Positions 27,143 to 37,900 are shown, counted from the first letter of the stretch. The stretch is DNA of 64,000 nt from JAMQKA01 sp043951865 (GCF_043951865.1 NZ_JBINJF010000005.1:165681-229680); one strand, 5' to 3'. Numbers and translations are program-made. Notes: a model not told the origin generated them from the letters alone.

Positions 27143-29383
27143 TCACTCTGCCGACGTCTCTTTTGTCCACTCCACAAAAAGCTGTTCCAGCTCGTCACCT
27201 GTATCCGGGAATATCGTCAGGTGCTCGTCTGCCCTTTTCTGCTTATACACATTTTTTACGAAGGAGAGATCTTCATCGGCAGACACATTCTTCAACATCT
27301 CACCCGCTCCATCTGTTATTCCCGCTATCAAGAGCTTCCGTGGTGCCAGCGCAGCTGCAAGATCGGGCAGGTCATAGGTCTCAAGCGCACCGGGCACCGC
27401 ACTGATGTGGTACGTGGGATCATAAAACTTCTGCCTCACCAGCGACCAGTATGAGTGATACGGCTCGATCAGCGCTACCCTATTCAGTGTAGGTTCAAAA
27501 GCGGCGGCATGCAGCAAAACCGGGGCCATATCGTCCCGCGCAACGCCATATATCTCCCGGGGGTTGACCTGCTGTTCGAGCAGACGAACGAGCCGTACAA
27601 CGTCGCCCGCCCGTATTCCCGTAATACTCCGGCCGATAAGCACTGAATTGGTCCACACGTCATAAGAGACAGGATCAAAATCCTTTACCCGGGTTACATA
27701 ATTGGCCAGATCCCCCGGCCCGGTCTCCCCCGTTCCAACCAGGTCAGGTGCCAGTACCGTAAATCCCCGCTGTACGAACCACTCCATTTCTTCCATCGGG
27801 GTCGTCCCGCCGGCTTTGCCATCGGGATGCAGATAGAGCACCACCTTTCCATTGGAGTTGTCAGGTTTCATGAGCAGGTAAGGAACCGGGTATCCCCCCT
27901 CTCCCCGGGTAAAATATTTTTCGATTTCGTAGCCATCCCGGGAAATGCGACCGGTAAAAACCGGCTCGGCGATCTTTCCCGGTACTTGATAGCCGGAAAG
28001 CTCCCTGGCAGATTCCAACACCATGGGGAGATGAGTCTCAATATTTTTTCGGGAGGCGCGCAACTCCTGTATTTTCTGGCGGGCTTCCCGCCGGTTCAGG
28101 CTGAACACGGTTTCTCCACCCAGCGAAGTGATGACCTGGCCGGTTTCCGTAACCCGCATCTCCTCTTCACCCAATATCTCGACCGCCTGATCGGTCGGAT
28201 CCCCCGGATTGTCCAGGTGTTCCTGGAAAAACGCGTACATCGCCTCCCGGTTGGCCCGGGTTGAGGTGTGTCCGCCCCCATCTTCCACCATGTTAAAATG
28301 GCCCGGCGTCTCGTAGGCATCATACACTTTTGATACTTCACGAGCTGTTTCACGCGCCCCCTGGATACTGAAAAAGTCCTCGGTTGTCGTAATCATCAGG
28401 GTGGGCCGGGGGGCGCGAACCTCCAGCAGATCCGCGTGGTCGAGACCTGCGGAAATCCCGTGATAAAAATTCTGCTCGGCATCCTGGGGACCGATGGACT
28501 GCAGCAGGCGCCTGAAACTGGTGATATACGCCTCCGGTGCCGCCGCATGTATGCGCTCGTCGAACGCCGCAATGTAGGCCGTTTGCGTACCACCACCGGA
28601 GCGCCCCGTTATCCCAATCCGACCGGGATCCACCTCTTCCCGGGAAAGCAGGTAGTCCACCGCCCGGATTCCGTCCCAGATCATATACCGGGCCAGCGAG
28701 CTGCCGGAAATAAAGGCCTGGGTTCCCACGTACGAATGTTCCCTGGTTGCACTCCCCACCACAGAACCGCCGGCAGAGACGTCGTAATACTGTTTCCGCT
28801 CCCCCTGTCCCACCGGATCAATGGCCAGCACAATAAATCCCTTCTTTACCAGATTCAACATCTTGTGCTGATACGTTTCACTGCGATAGCCCTCCTCGGT
28901 ATGCCCGCTGAGGTATAGTACAGCCGGAGCCTTTCCCGTCAGTTTACGGGGAATAAAAAGAGAAGAGGTTACATAAAATTCCGGTTGCGATTCATAGACA
29001 ATATGCTCTACGCGATAATCGTCTTTTTCAAGTATCCGCGTTACCCTGGCGTTCAAAGGGGTTTTCGGGGGAAAGGGGCCTGTGATCTCCTCAAGAATAG
29101 CCCGAACCTGTTGCTGTCTCTCCCGCCAGTCGGCCAGCGTCTGAAGGTTGGAAATGTAGGCCGAGCGCTTATCCAGGAGATCATAGGCCTCTTCCGAGAG
29201 ATGGCGATACAGGGAATTGTGTGCATCCGTAAACTGAATCCAGTTGTTGTTGGAAGATTCTCCCCGAATTACGTTCAACTCATCCTGTCCACTGGCACTG
29301 CCCATTATAATCAAACAGAATACGAGTGTTCCCCATATGCCTTTTAGAACAACTGCGAGCTTGTCACTTGCTTTATTTTGCAT
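27143..29383 (-). CDS. Secreted tandem alpha/beta-hydrolase (acetyl-xylan-esterase-like), second domain lacks nucleophile
   Basis: A 746-residue secreted protein with a signal peptide (about 1-32) and two alpha/beta-hydrolase domains. Domain 1 (about 60-395) has a full site: nucleophile S262 in GRSGG, an acid near D336 in TTTEDFF, and H372 in GGGHTS. It resembles acetyl-xylan-esterase/dienelactone-hydrolase-like enzymes. Domain 2 (about 465-740) keeps the fold (VVLYLHPDGKAG, VLAPDLVGTGETG), but the nucleophile elbow reads GVARD, with Ala615 in place of Ser, so it is probably non-catalytic. The upstream start at 29452 would bury the signal peptide; I use the ATG at 29383. No sugar-utilisation genes are adjacent. 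Confidence 0.85.
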   Translation of the reverse strand: MQNKASDKLAVVLKGIWGTLVFCLIIMGSASGQDELNVIRGESSNNNWIQFTDAHNSLYRHLSEEAYDLLDKRSAYISNLQTLADWRERQQQVRAILEEITGPFPPKTPLNARVTRILEKDDYRVEHIVYESQPEFYVTSSLFIPRKLTGKAPAVLYLSGHTEEGYRSETYQHKMLNLVKKGFIVLAIDPVGQGERKQYYDVSAGGSVVGSATREHSYVGTQAFISGSSLARYMIWDGIRAVDYLLSREEVDPGRIGITGRSGGGTQTAYIAAFDERIHAAAPEAYITSFRRLLQSIGPQDAEQNFYHGISAGLDHADLLEVRAPRPTLMITTTEDFFSIQGARETAREVSKVYDAYETPGHFNMVEDGGGHTSTRANREAMYAFFQEHLDNPGDPTDQAVEILGEEEMRVTETGQVITSLGGETVFSLNRREARQKIQELRASRKNIETHLPMVLESARELSGYQVPGKIAEPVFTGRISRDGYEIEKYFTRGEGGYPVPYLLMKPDNSNGKVVLYLHPDGKAGGTTPMEEMEWFVQRGFTVLAPDLVGTGETGPGDLANYVTRVKDFDPVSYDVWTNSVLIGRSITGIRAGDVVRLVRLLEQQVNPREIYGVARDDMAPVLLHAAAFEPTLNRVALIEPYHSYWSLVRQKFYDPTYHISAVPGALETYDLPDLAAALAPRKLLIAGITDGAGEMLKNVSADEDLSFVKNVYKQKRADEHLTIFPDTGDELEQLFVEWTKETSAE

Positions 29384-29569
29384 AACATTTTTTGTGTTTA
29401 GAACCTGTGAGAAGATGTTAATTTTAATAAAATCGATAATGTTTTGGGTCAAGATACTCCTCGAATATTTCTCAGATCGCTGTTAAAAAAAATTGTGTAT
29501 GAATTTGCAATTCATACCGTTCCCTCAATCCTCGTGCAATGCATCATTTTCAATGAACCCGGTTAATTA

Positions 29570-30643
29570 TTAATTCCCGAACAGGCCCAGTTGGGACCCT
29601 CTGCCCGGCCGAAAACTTTTAGTTGAAAGCCCGCGGTTCCCTTCATTCAGTCCAAACCGTTTGGCGTGTAGCTTAAAAAGATCGGCTATCTGCCGTGCAT
29701 AGTTGCCTTGTCCCCGGAATCGCCCTCCGAAGCGTGGATCATTCAGTTTTCCGTCGCGCATATCACGGATCCGGTTCAGAACCTTCTCCCTGCGGTCGGG
29801 GAAATACTGCTGAAGCCAATCGCAAAAAAGATCCTTGACTCCATGCGGCAACCGGAGAATCGTATACCCGGCATGCGTTGCCCCCGCTTCAGCCGCAGCT
29901 TCCAGTATATTTGCAGACTCGTGATCCGTGAGTCCCGGGATGATCGGGGCCACATTTACTCCCACCGGGATACCGGCCTCTGCCAGGGTTTTTATCGCCT
30001 GCAGGCGCCTTTTCGGTGTAGATGTTCTGGGCTCCATCTTTTGCGCCAGCTCCCGGTCCAGGGTGGTCACCGAAAACGTAACGCGGGCTGCATCGTGTTC
30101 CGCGAGCTTTTTAAGATAATCGATATCGCGTGTCACCAGGTGATTTTTGGTAATTACGCTCACCGGGTTCAAAAATTCAGCCAGCACGTTCAGACATCCG
30201 CGGGTAATCTCCAGCTTACGCTCAGCCGGCTGATAGGGGTCGGTAACACCGCTCATTACCAGCACTTCCGGTTTCCATGTCTGGGATGAAAGTCGCTCTC
30301 TCAGCTTGCGAGGAGCTTCATATTTGACCATAATGCGTGACTCAAAATCGAGTCCGGCCGAAAAACCCAGGTACTCGTGCGTGGGGCGCGCATAGCAGTA
30401 AATACATCCATGCTCGCAGCCGCGGTAAGGGTTGACGCTTTTATTAAATGGAATGTCCGGGCTGTCATTCGTTGAAATAATTTCCTTGGTATCATCCCGG
30501 TAGAACCGGGTCTCCCGGGAGGGTTTTTGACCCGTCTCCTCATCCAGGTCGTAATCGGTATAGAACTCCTCGAACCGGTTGGCCGGGTTATCAGAAGATC
30601 CTCGTCCTTTTATGGGATTTTGATCGCTCTTCCGTTCAGACAT
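29570..30643 (-). CDS. Radical SAM protein, PA0069/SplB-like family
   Basis: A 357-residue radical SAM enzyme. The iron-sulfur motif is C76-x3-C80-x2-C83 in CEHGCIYCYARP, preceded by NPYRG. The C-terminal region keeps the ILRLPHGVKDLFCDWL block of the PA0069 family, which is distantly related to spore photoproduct lyase. The reaction is unknown. I use the ATG at 30643; a TTG at 30688 would add 15 residues. It lies downstream of the lipoprotein gene, but a terminator intervenes, so it is a separate transcript. Confidence 0.9.
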   Translation of the reverse strand: MSERKSDQNPIKGRGSSDNPANRFEEFYTDYDLDEETGQKPSRETRFYRDDTKEIISTNDSPDIPFNKSVNPYRGCEHGCIYCYARPTHEYLGFSAGLDFESRIMVKYEAPRKLRERLSSQTWKPEVLVMSGVTDPYQPAERKLEITRGCLNVLAEFLNPVSVITKNHLVTRDIDYLKKLAEHDAARVTFSVTTLDRELAQKMEPRTSTPKRRLQAIKTLAEAGIPVGVNVAPIIPGLTDHESANILEAAAEAGATHAGYTILRLPHGVKDLFCDWLQQYFPDRREKVLNRIRDMRDGKLNDPRFGGRFRGQGNYARQIADLFKLHAKRFGLNEGNRGLSTKSFRPGRGSQLGLFGN

Positions 30644-30700
30644 CCTTGTTCTGCCGTTTCTGCTGTTAAGTGTACCTGTAAGATACAATCTGAATATCCT

Positions 30701-30732
30701 AAAAATAAAGAACCCGGCTTTTCACCGGGTTC
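30701..30732 (-). terminator. Intrinsic terminator of the lipoprotein gene
   Basis: GAACCCGG and CCGGGTTC form an 8-bp perfect stem with a 7-nt loop (30710-30732). On the minus strand it is followed by TTTATTTTT. It lies 34 bp after the lipoprotein stop. Confidence 0.88.
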
Positions 30733-30765
30733 TGGCAAAACATTATAAACGGCAGGGGTGTCAAC

Positions 30766-31596
30766 CTACTGGCACGCTGTATCCTCGAAGTTGGAATCCC
30801 AGCACATTTTATCGCCAAGATAGTTCACATAACCGATGTCGGTTTCGGTATTCCAGAAAATTTCGACGTCGAATTCGCCGTCACTGGAGTGCATGTGAAG
30901 CGTGTGCTCGGGCACTGCCTTGGTGTAGTCGAAATTTACAGACTGGTATTCAGCAGAACCGGTGTTGTGGATGGTATAGGAGGAAGTAAAATTGTCCTCA
31001 TCTTCACGACTCCACTCAAATGTAAAGACCGCTTCTCCCGAAGAGCCGTTCTCTCCAAGCGTATAAACGCTCCATGATCCCTCGTTGCCATCTGAGGAGC
31101 TCGTTCCCGACATAAAGCGGTAATTATCCAGGCTGGGACCATCGGGGACATCCACGGAAACGAAAAGCTCCCATGAAGTTTCTCCCGTAACATCGTTGGG
31201 TTCGGCGGTCAACCGAAGTTCAGCTGATTGCTGAACCTGGGGATAGGTGTAGGAATAGGTCCATTCCCAAACACCGTCATCGAAAGTGGGTTCGGTCTCC
31301 CGCGCCTGTTCAAAAAACGGCATGTAGACCTGCGTAATCCCGAACATGGAGTGGACGTTTGACTGTACAAATTCTGAAGCCATGCCGAAAGCAGCCCCAT
31401 TTTGTACCGATTTATTCTGTGTGCTATTGTTATTGAAATACTCGGTTTCCGGCTGGTAGCTCTGCAGTTCCGGCAGTTCCGGTGGCGTTGGATCGGGGGG
31501 TTCCACCGGATTGGTACTATTGTCGCCACAAGCAGCAATACCCACGGCCAGCACCACAATCCCAAGTAACTTTGATAATCTATTTGCTATACGCAT
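30766..31596 (-). CDS. Predicted lipoprotein of unknown function
   Basis: A 276-residue lipoprotein. A signal peptide ends in the lipobox VGIAAC with lipidated Cys23, then a Pro-rich linker (PVEPPDPTPPELPEL, about 30-44). The mature domain is rich in aromatic and acidic residues, with beta-strand-like repeats and two Cys near the C-terminus (MCWDSNFEDTACQ), which could form a disulfide. No known family is recognised. A good GAGGTCC leader precedes the ATG. A terminator follows, so it is monocistronic. It probably sits at the outer membrane, facing the periplasm or the surface. Confidence 0.85.
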   Translation of the reverse strand: MRIANRLSKLLGIVVLAVGIAACGDNSTNPVEPPDPTPPELPELQSYQPETEYFNNNSTQNKSVQNGAAFGMASEFVQSNVHSMFGITQVYMPFFEQARETEPTFDDGVWEWTYSYTYPQVQQSAELRLTAEPNDVTGETSWELFVSVDVPDGPSLDNYRFMSGTSSSDGNEGSWSVYTLGENGSSGEAVFTFEWSREDEDNFTSSYTIHNTGSAEYQSVNFDYTKAVPEHTLHMHSSDGEFDVEIFWNTETDIGYVNYLGDKMCWDSNFEDTACQ

Positions 31597-31685
31597 CTGT
31601 AGGACCTCTTTTTGTTTTGTTGTTTTAACTGATGAGTTAATGAATATGCAAATAAATAGAGAAATAAGATTATTTCAAAATCATC

Positions 31686-33047
31686 TCAGGCAATATAAAC
31701 TGTTTTAATATTTACAAACTCCCTGATGCCCACGTGCGAGAGTTCGCGCCCATACCCCGATTGTTTGATCCCTCCAAAAGGCAGCCGCGGATCAGATTTC
31801 ACAAAATCGTTGACAAAACAGCAGCCGGCCTCCAACTGGGTGGCAGCTATCGATTCCGCCTTTTCCACATCCGAGGAAAAGATGGCAGCTCCCAGTCCAA
31901 AATCGGTATCGTTCGCCACCTGGATCGCCTCCTCCTCGTTCATCACCCTGATCACGGAGGCCACGGGACCAAAAAGTTCCTCTTCATACGCAGGCATCCC
32001 CCGGTGCACATTGGCAAGCACCGTAACCGGGTAGTAGGCCCCCTCACTCTTGGGGAGCGCTCCCCCCATCAGCACCTCTGCCCCATTTTCTATACTCTCC
32101 GTCACCTGCCGATGGAGCTCGTCCCGAAGGTCGAGGCGCGCCAGCGGACCCACGTCGGTCCCCGCATCAAATGGACTGCCTACCGTCTTCTGCTTCATTT
32201 TTTCGAGTACCCGTTCTGTAAATTCTTCGTATACCGGCTCCGTTACAATAAACCGTTTGGCCGCGATACAACTTTGACCGCTGTTAAGGAGCCGTGAAGT
32301 GACACATGTTTCCGCCGTGCGTTCCAGGTCCGCATCCTCAAGCACGATATAGGGATCGCTGCCCCCCAGCTCCAGGACCGTTTTTTTGAGGACGCTGCCC
32401 GCCTGCTTTGCCACCGCTTTGCCGGCCCGGGTGCTGCCCGTCAGCGTGACGGCGTGGATATCCTCATTTTTGATGATTTGCTGGGTTTGATCGTTGTCAG
32501 CGATAACCGTCCGGAACAGCGCTTCCGGGATACCGGCCTCGTGCAGCAGCGACTCGATCGCCAGCGCGCAGCCTGTGACGTTGGAGGCATGTTTGAGAAT
32601 GACCGCATTCCCCGCCATCAGCGCTGGAGCACCAAACCGGAACAACTGCCAGAACGGAAAATTCCATGGCATAATCGCCAGCACCGTACCCAGTGGATTA
32701 AAGGTGATATAGCTGGACGAGGCATCAGTCTGAATCGACTCTTTTGACAAGAACTGGCGCGCATTCTCAGCGTAATATTCGCAGACCCAGGCACATTTTT
32801 CCGCCTCAGACACGCCCTGCGGCAGCGGTTTGCCCATCTCAAGAGCCATCAGCTCGGCATATTCGGAACTCCGGTCATTCAGAATACCGCCGGCTTTTTT
32901 CAACCGCCCGGCCCGCTCCTCAAATGAAAGGACCGCCCACTCCTTTTGGGCCGCGCTCGCCTTGTGAATAATGCCCGCGATTTCGGTATTCTCCATCTGT
33001 TCATATTCTTCAACAATTTCTCCGGTGGCTGGATTAACTGACTTCAT
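31686..33047 (-). CDS. NAD(P)-dependent succinate-semialdehyde dehydrogenase-type aldehyde dehydrogenase
   Basis: A 453-residue aldehyde dehydrogenase. Catalytic residues are C260 (NSGQSCIAAKRF), E226 (LELGGSDPY), N129 (MPWNFPFW) and K152 (LKHAS). It lacks the long N-terminus of CoA-acylating types and matches the succinate-semialdehyde (Sad/GabD-like) branch. It sits 116 bp downstream of a class-III aminotransferase, so the pair may form a GABA- or omega-amino-acid degradation route. It could also oxidise the semialdehyde made by Lat. Cofactor choice is not determined. Confidence 0.9.
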   Translation of the reverse strand: MKSVNPATGEIVEEYEQMENTEIAGIIHKASAAQKEWAVLSFEERAGRLKKAGGILNDRSSEYAELMALEMGKPLPQGVSEAEKCAWVCEYYAENARQFLSKESIQTDASSSYITFNPLGTVLAIMPWNFPFWQLFRFGAPALMAGNAVILKHASNVTGCALAIESLLHEAGIPEALFRTVIADNDQTQQIIKNEDIHAVTLTGSTRAGKAVAKQAGSVLKKTVLELGGSDPYIVLEDADLERTAETCVTSRLLNSGQSCIAAKRFIVTEPVYEEFTERVLEKMKQKTVGSPFDAGTDVGPLARLDLRDELHRQVTESIENGAEVLMGGALPKSEGAYYPVTVLANVHRGMPAYEEELFGPVASVIRVMNEEEAIQVANDTDFGLGAAIFSSDVEKAESIAATQLEAGCCFVNDFVKSDPRLPFGGIKQSGYGRELSHVGIREFVNIKTVYIA

Positions 33048-33163
33048 GACGTTAAATAGATTGATTAGCGTTTTTTTATGAAACTCTTATCCGCCTCTCC
33101 CAATTCCGGGAGGGGCCTTCAATATAAGAGGTCCGGTGGCAGCAACTAAATCCAGGGCGATAC

Positions 33164-34348
33164 TCACCAGTGGCGGTCCAGTATATCCATGATTGTATGC
33201 AGTGTGTCGTCCAGCAACGCATCTTCCATAATCAAGGGAGGCGCCAGCCGGACCAGCGTGTTGGAATGAAGCGTCCACCCTAGGATAATCCCCTCTGCAA
33301 AGCAGTCTTCCACCACCTGGCGGGTACGCTCCGCCTCTTCCAGTTCCATCCCCAGCATGGCTCCCCGGCCCCGTATTTCCCGTATGGCGGGATGATCCAG
33401 TGTGGATTTTATTTTTTGTTCAATATGGCGGGCTCTCGTATCAAAATCTCCCTTCAACAACTCGGAGAGCGTGGCACAGGCGGCGGCACAGCTGACGGGA
33501 TGACCGCCAAATGTCGTGACGTGATTGAGCGGGGGATCCTGCTTGAAGCCCTCAAAAATTTTACTGGAAGAGACAAACGCTCCCATAGGCATGCCCCCGG
33601 CCATCGCCTTGGCCAAGCACAGGATGTCGGGGACAACCCCGTAATGCTGGAACGCAAACAATGTACCTGTTCGATAGAACCCCGTCTGGATTTCGTCAAA
33701 AATTAACAGCGCGCCGACCTCATTACATCGCTCTCTTACCGCTTGCAGCCACTCCCGGTCGGCTGGAATAATACCGCCTTCACCCTGGATCGGCTCCAGG
33801 ATAACCGCTGCCGTCTTTTTGTCGATGGATTCCAGCATCTCCGGACTGTTGAACTCCAGGAACTCCACATCCGGCAGAAGTGGGAGATAGGGGTCGCGGT
33901 ACACATCGCGACCGGTCACACTCAGCGACCCGTGCGTATCGCCGTGGTACCCGTGCCGGAAAGCGACAAAATGATGGCGGCCGGTATGTTTTTTTGACAG
34001 CTTTAAAGCCCCTTCGTTTGCTTCGGTACCGCTGTTGACAAAATATACGCGATCGAGCTGCGGGGGTAGCTGCCGGGTGAGCAGCTCCGCGTATTTCGAC
34101 TGGGGTTCCTGGATAAATTCCCCGTAGACCATCACGTGCAGGTGCTTGTTGAGCTGCTGCTGCACCGCCTCAATCACGGAGGGGTGCCGGTGGCCCAGGC
34201 TGCTTACGGCAATGCCGGAAATAAAATCGACATACCGTTTCCCGTCCCGGGTAAAGATAAACGGGCCTTCCGCCTTGTCGACCACCAGCCCCATCGGGTG
34301 ATCGCTGGTCTGTGCAATATGCTGGTAAAACGATTGCTCTGCGTCCAA
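33164..34348 (-). CDS. Class-III PLP-dependent aminotransferase
   Basis: A 394-residue class-III aminotransferase with PLP lysine K247 (CLAKAMAGG), D218 in FDEIQTG, and LEPIQGEGG (184-192). The N-terminal half resembles acetylornithine/GABA aminotransferase-like proteins, but the precise donor is unclear. The start appears to be TTG at 34348, since no ATG lies between it and the upstream stop; an internal ATG at residue 19 would cut conserved sequence. It is upstream of an aldehyde dehydrogenase on the same strand, suggesting a two-step amine degradation pair. It is the third class-III aminotransferase in the window. Confidence 0.87.
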   Translation of the reverse strand: MDAEQSFYQHIAQTSDHPMGLVVDKAEGPFIFTRDGKRYVDFISGIAVSSLGHRHPSVIEAVQQQLNKHLHVMVYGEFIQEPQSKYAELLTRQLPPQLDRVYFVNSGTEANEGALKLSKKHTGRHHFVAFRHGYHGDTHGSLSVTGRDVYRDPYLPLLPDVEFLEFNSPEMLESIDKKTAAVILEPIQGEGGIIPADREWLQAVRERCNEVGALLIFDEIQTGFYRTGTLFAFQHYGVVPDILCLAKAMAGGMPMGAFVSSSKIFEGFKQDPPLNHVTTFGGHPVSCAAACATLSELLKGDFDTRARHIEQKIKSTLDHPAIREIRGRGAMLGMELEEAERTRQVVEDCFAEGIILGWTLHSNTLVRLAPPLIMEDALLDDTLHTIMDILDRHW

Positions 34349-34406
34349 ATCAAATAGTGTTTTTTTTTTACAGTTCGTTTAAAATCACGAGGGAATTGAA
34401 AACCTA

Positions 34407-34546
34407 GAGGGCTTTGCAAAACTAGGGGTTTTGTTCAAGTTCAAAGCCTGAGCGAATTCGAAACCGGAGTTTATTACCTATAAATGAGGATTTCGAATTC
34501 GCGAAAATACAGAAATTGGATAAAAACACGGTTTTGCAAAGTTCTC
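34407..34546 (+). repeat. Type A intergenic element, copy A1 (140 bp)
   Basis: Bounded by GAGGGCTTTGCAAAAC and GTTTTGCAAAGTTCTC, terminal inverted repeats matching at 14 of 16 positions. Inside, GCGAATTCGAAA (34452-34463) and TTTCGAATTCGC (34491-34502) form a perfect 12-bp stem. The copy at 59287 has the same length and core. No coding capacity. Confidence 0.8.
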
Positions 34547-34626
34547 AACCTAATCAGTTATTTTACCTTAATTCAAGTCCCGTTGCAACGACGTTTTCAA
34601 ATGAACAGGAGATTTCCCGACGACCT

Positions 34627-34760
34627 TAACCTGCATTTCTCACAAAAATGTGGCCTGAATGCACACAATACCCTGATACGCCATAAATTACATTGATTTT
34701 GAGACTGAAATAACTATATCAAGACGTAGTGGGCTGCGAAATTGGTGAGAAAGCAGGTTA
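34627..34760. repeat. MITE-like inverted-repeat element
   Basis: TAACCTGCATTTCTCAC (34627-34643) and GTGAGAAAGCAGGTTA (34745-34760) are inverted repeats differing by one inserted base, 134 bp end to end. The ends look like those of IS1380-type transposons, which is a recollection rather than a comparison. It has no coding capacity. Confidence 0.5.
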
Positions 34761-34939
34761 GATTGTTCATCTACAAATTTTATATTACTGATCGAAAATC
34801 CACCACATTCTTTGGCTATGGAGCGGCAACGCCTCCCTTGGACCCCAATCAGGAAGTTAGAACCGACTCGATACTCCTGGAATAATTGTTACCGGATTCC
34901 CCGGATTTGTCACAAACAACAGATTTTTTGATACTTGGT

Positions 34940-37900
34940 ATGAAACAACCAGCCAGCAGATTCATTCTCACAGCCATCGTTCTCATTTTGAGTGGGATTG
35001 CCGCCACCGCCGGTTACTGGTATTATCAGACCTCGGGGCAGAAAATAGCGGCGGGTGATGCTTCCCCGGGAGAGGTTAAGGTTGGTGAGTCGCTCAGCAA
35101 GATCCAGACAAAAGTGGCGCGCTCGCAATACTTTTTCCGCATGCTGAAGGATCCCGGTATCAACGCTATTCCTCCCAATATCCGCAACCGTGAACTCAGG
35201 TTGGCGCGTCAGCAGCCCACCCGTAGCCAGAATCCCATCCGGATTAAGCAAAAAGATGGCACTTTTGCCTCCCTGGAGTTCAACTGGCAATCAGCCGGAC
35301 CGATCGATGTGGGGGGGCGAACCCGAGCGCTCGGCATCGATCAAACCAACCCAAACATCATTATTGCGGGAGGAACCTCGGGCGGCATCTGGAAATCCGT
35401 CGACGGGGGGAGCACGTGGGACCTGAAAACCGATCCCAGCCAGCACATGAGCGTGACCTCCGTGGCTCAGGATACGACTGAACCGGATACCTGGTATTAC
35501 ACGTCGGGTGAGCTCCGGGGAAATACGGCCGGCGACCGCAGCGGATTAGCCGGGTACTTCGGGACCGGGGTCTTTAAATCGACCGACAATGGCGATACCT
35601 GGAGCAAAATCCCCTCTACCGACGACAACGACACCGCCTTCAACAGCCCGTATGATTTTATCACGCGCGTGGTGGTAAGTCCCACCACAGGATCCGTATT
35701 TATTGCCAGCAACGGCATCGGCATCTACCGCTCGACCGATTCGCAGCCGTTTCCGAGCGCCCAGCAGTCCCTGCCCCCTCCCCTCCTCGGCACGGCCGGT
35801 GGCCACCAGTATGTGGATATTGCGGCGGGACCGGACGGTCGGCTTGTAGCTGCACTCTCCGAGGAACAAGCGGGAGGGTCGCCTGTACAGGGAGCAAATC
35901 CAGGCCTGTTTGTCTCCTACAACGACGGCGATGACTGGATAGAGATTACGCCTGATATTGAGAATTTTCCCGATACCTACCAGCGCAGCGTCATCGATAT
36001 TGCCCCCTCTGCCCCCGACACGGTTTACGTTATGACCTATGTCGGCGGTTCGGGCGAAGATGAAGATGTACGCCTCCATCTCGTAGACCTGAACGACCTG
36101 CAAAACGGGGGCACGGTCCAGAGCGAGGACCGCACGGAACATATCCCGGATTTCGGGGGCGAAATAGGCTATATGAGCACGCAATCCAATTATAATATGG
36201 AGATCGCCGTAAAACCGGATGATCCCGATTTTGTGCTACTTGGCGGCATCAACCTGTTTCGCTCCAGAGATGGATTCAGCTCGAGTCCCCCGGGGGGATA
36301 TGGTGACGATGACAAGAACGAATACTGGATCGGGGGATACGCCAAAGCCAATGACATTTCAAAATACCCGCAGCAGCATCCCGACCAGCATGTCATAAAA
36401 TTTCATCCCAACAACCCCAATATTGCCTGGACGGGACATGACGGTGGCGTAAGCAAAACCATTGATATAACCGGCAGCTCTGTCAGCTGGGAAAACATGA
36501 ACAACGGGTATGTCACCACCCAGTTTTACGCGGTGGACATCCCCGAAACGCCCGGTGACAAGCGCCTGATGGGCGGTACCCAGGACAACGGCACGCCTTT
36601 TTTCCGGTTCAACAGCCAGCAAAGCCAGCAGACCCAATCGGCGGTCAACATTTTTACGGGAGACGGCGGCCATGCCTACTTCACGCCAAGCTACCTTTTC
36701 GTCTCCGCCCAGAACGGGAACGTGTTGCGATGGCAGACCGACCCTAGCGGGAATCCGAGTAATTTTGCCTACGTAACGCCGATCGATGCCCGGAACCAGC
36801 TCTTTATCCATCCTTATGCAGTCGATCCCAACGACCAGGATATCATGTACTACCCCGACGGGGATTCTCTCTGGCGCAACATTCAGATCGGCGAGATCAC
36901 CAACAGCAGCAATCCCGACGGTACCAGCGAGGGATGGAACATGATCACCGAACTCAGCTCTTCCGGTGCAGGAAGCGGACACCTGATCACCACGCTGGAG
37001 GTTACGCAAACCCCCTCGGATATCCTCTACTACGGGGCCTATTCGGTTACCGGGGGGCAACCGCATATATACCGGCTGGAAAATGCCAGCACTTCCTCCG
37101 ACGCCCGGGATATATCGATCCCCGGGGCGGAAAACGGCTCGTACCCGCACGATATCGCAGCCAATCCCTCGAATGGCAACGAACTCCTGGCGGTATTCTC
37201 CAATTACGAAGTCCCAAGCGTATTTCATTCAGCCGACGGCGGTGATACCTGGCAAAACGTGGAGGGTAATTTGACCAGCGTCAACGAGCAGGCCGGTCCG
37301 TCGGTGCGCTCTGCCACTATTATTGAAGGTGAAACAGGAACAATTTACATGCTGGGTACGAGTACAGGTATATACTCAACCACTGATTTGGAAGTAGAAA
37401 ACATCCAATGGACTCAAGAGGGTGCGTCATCAATTGGATATACAGTCACAGAGCATCTTTCCTCCCGAAATATTGATGGTACTATTGCAGCCGGAACTCA
37501 TGGACGCGGTGTTTTCAAGGGTGATTTTCAAAGTACGGTTCCTAATTATCGATATATAACATTAGACCAATATCAAGCAGCACCAGGGGAAAAGATTAAT
37601 ATTAACTCTACGAACCTTGATTTTAATCCCGAAGGTAATATCGTTTTGTTTAGTAATACTCCGGCCGAAATTGAAAGTATTAGTGAGAATCAGTTAACAG
37701 TTATTGTACCACGGGTCTCAAACCGAGTTATGGACTCTCAAAATGCCAACACAAATAAATTAGTCCAGGTTCAAGTAAAAGTTGGAGATCAAACCATATC
37801 AGCATTACAAGGCTTCGAGATACTTCCGCCCGAGGAGTTTGAGCTGGGACAAAACTTCCCGAATCCATTCAATCCCACAACCACGATACCGATAGACCTG

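Larger units (their letters stand above)
34349..34939. other. Intergenic region holding two repeat elements
   Basis: About 590 bp without a supported gene, between the aminotransferase (minus) and the BNR protein (plus). It contains type A element A1 and a second inverted-repeat element at 34627-34760. The promoter of the BNR protein must lie in the last 180 bp or within these elements. Confidence 0.5.

Noticed and set aside
36359..37228. 289-codon open frame on the minus strand
   Set aside because: Antisense to the BNR protein, whose repeats are clear. A shadow frame.
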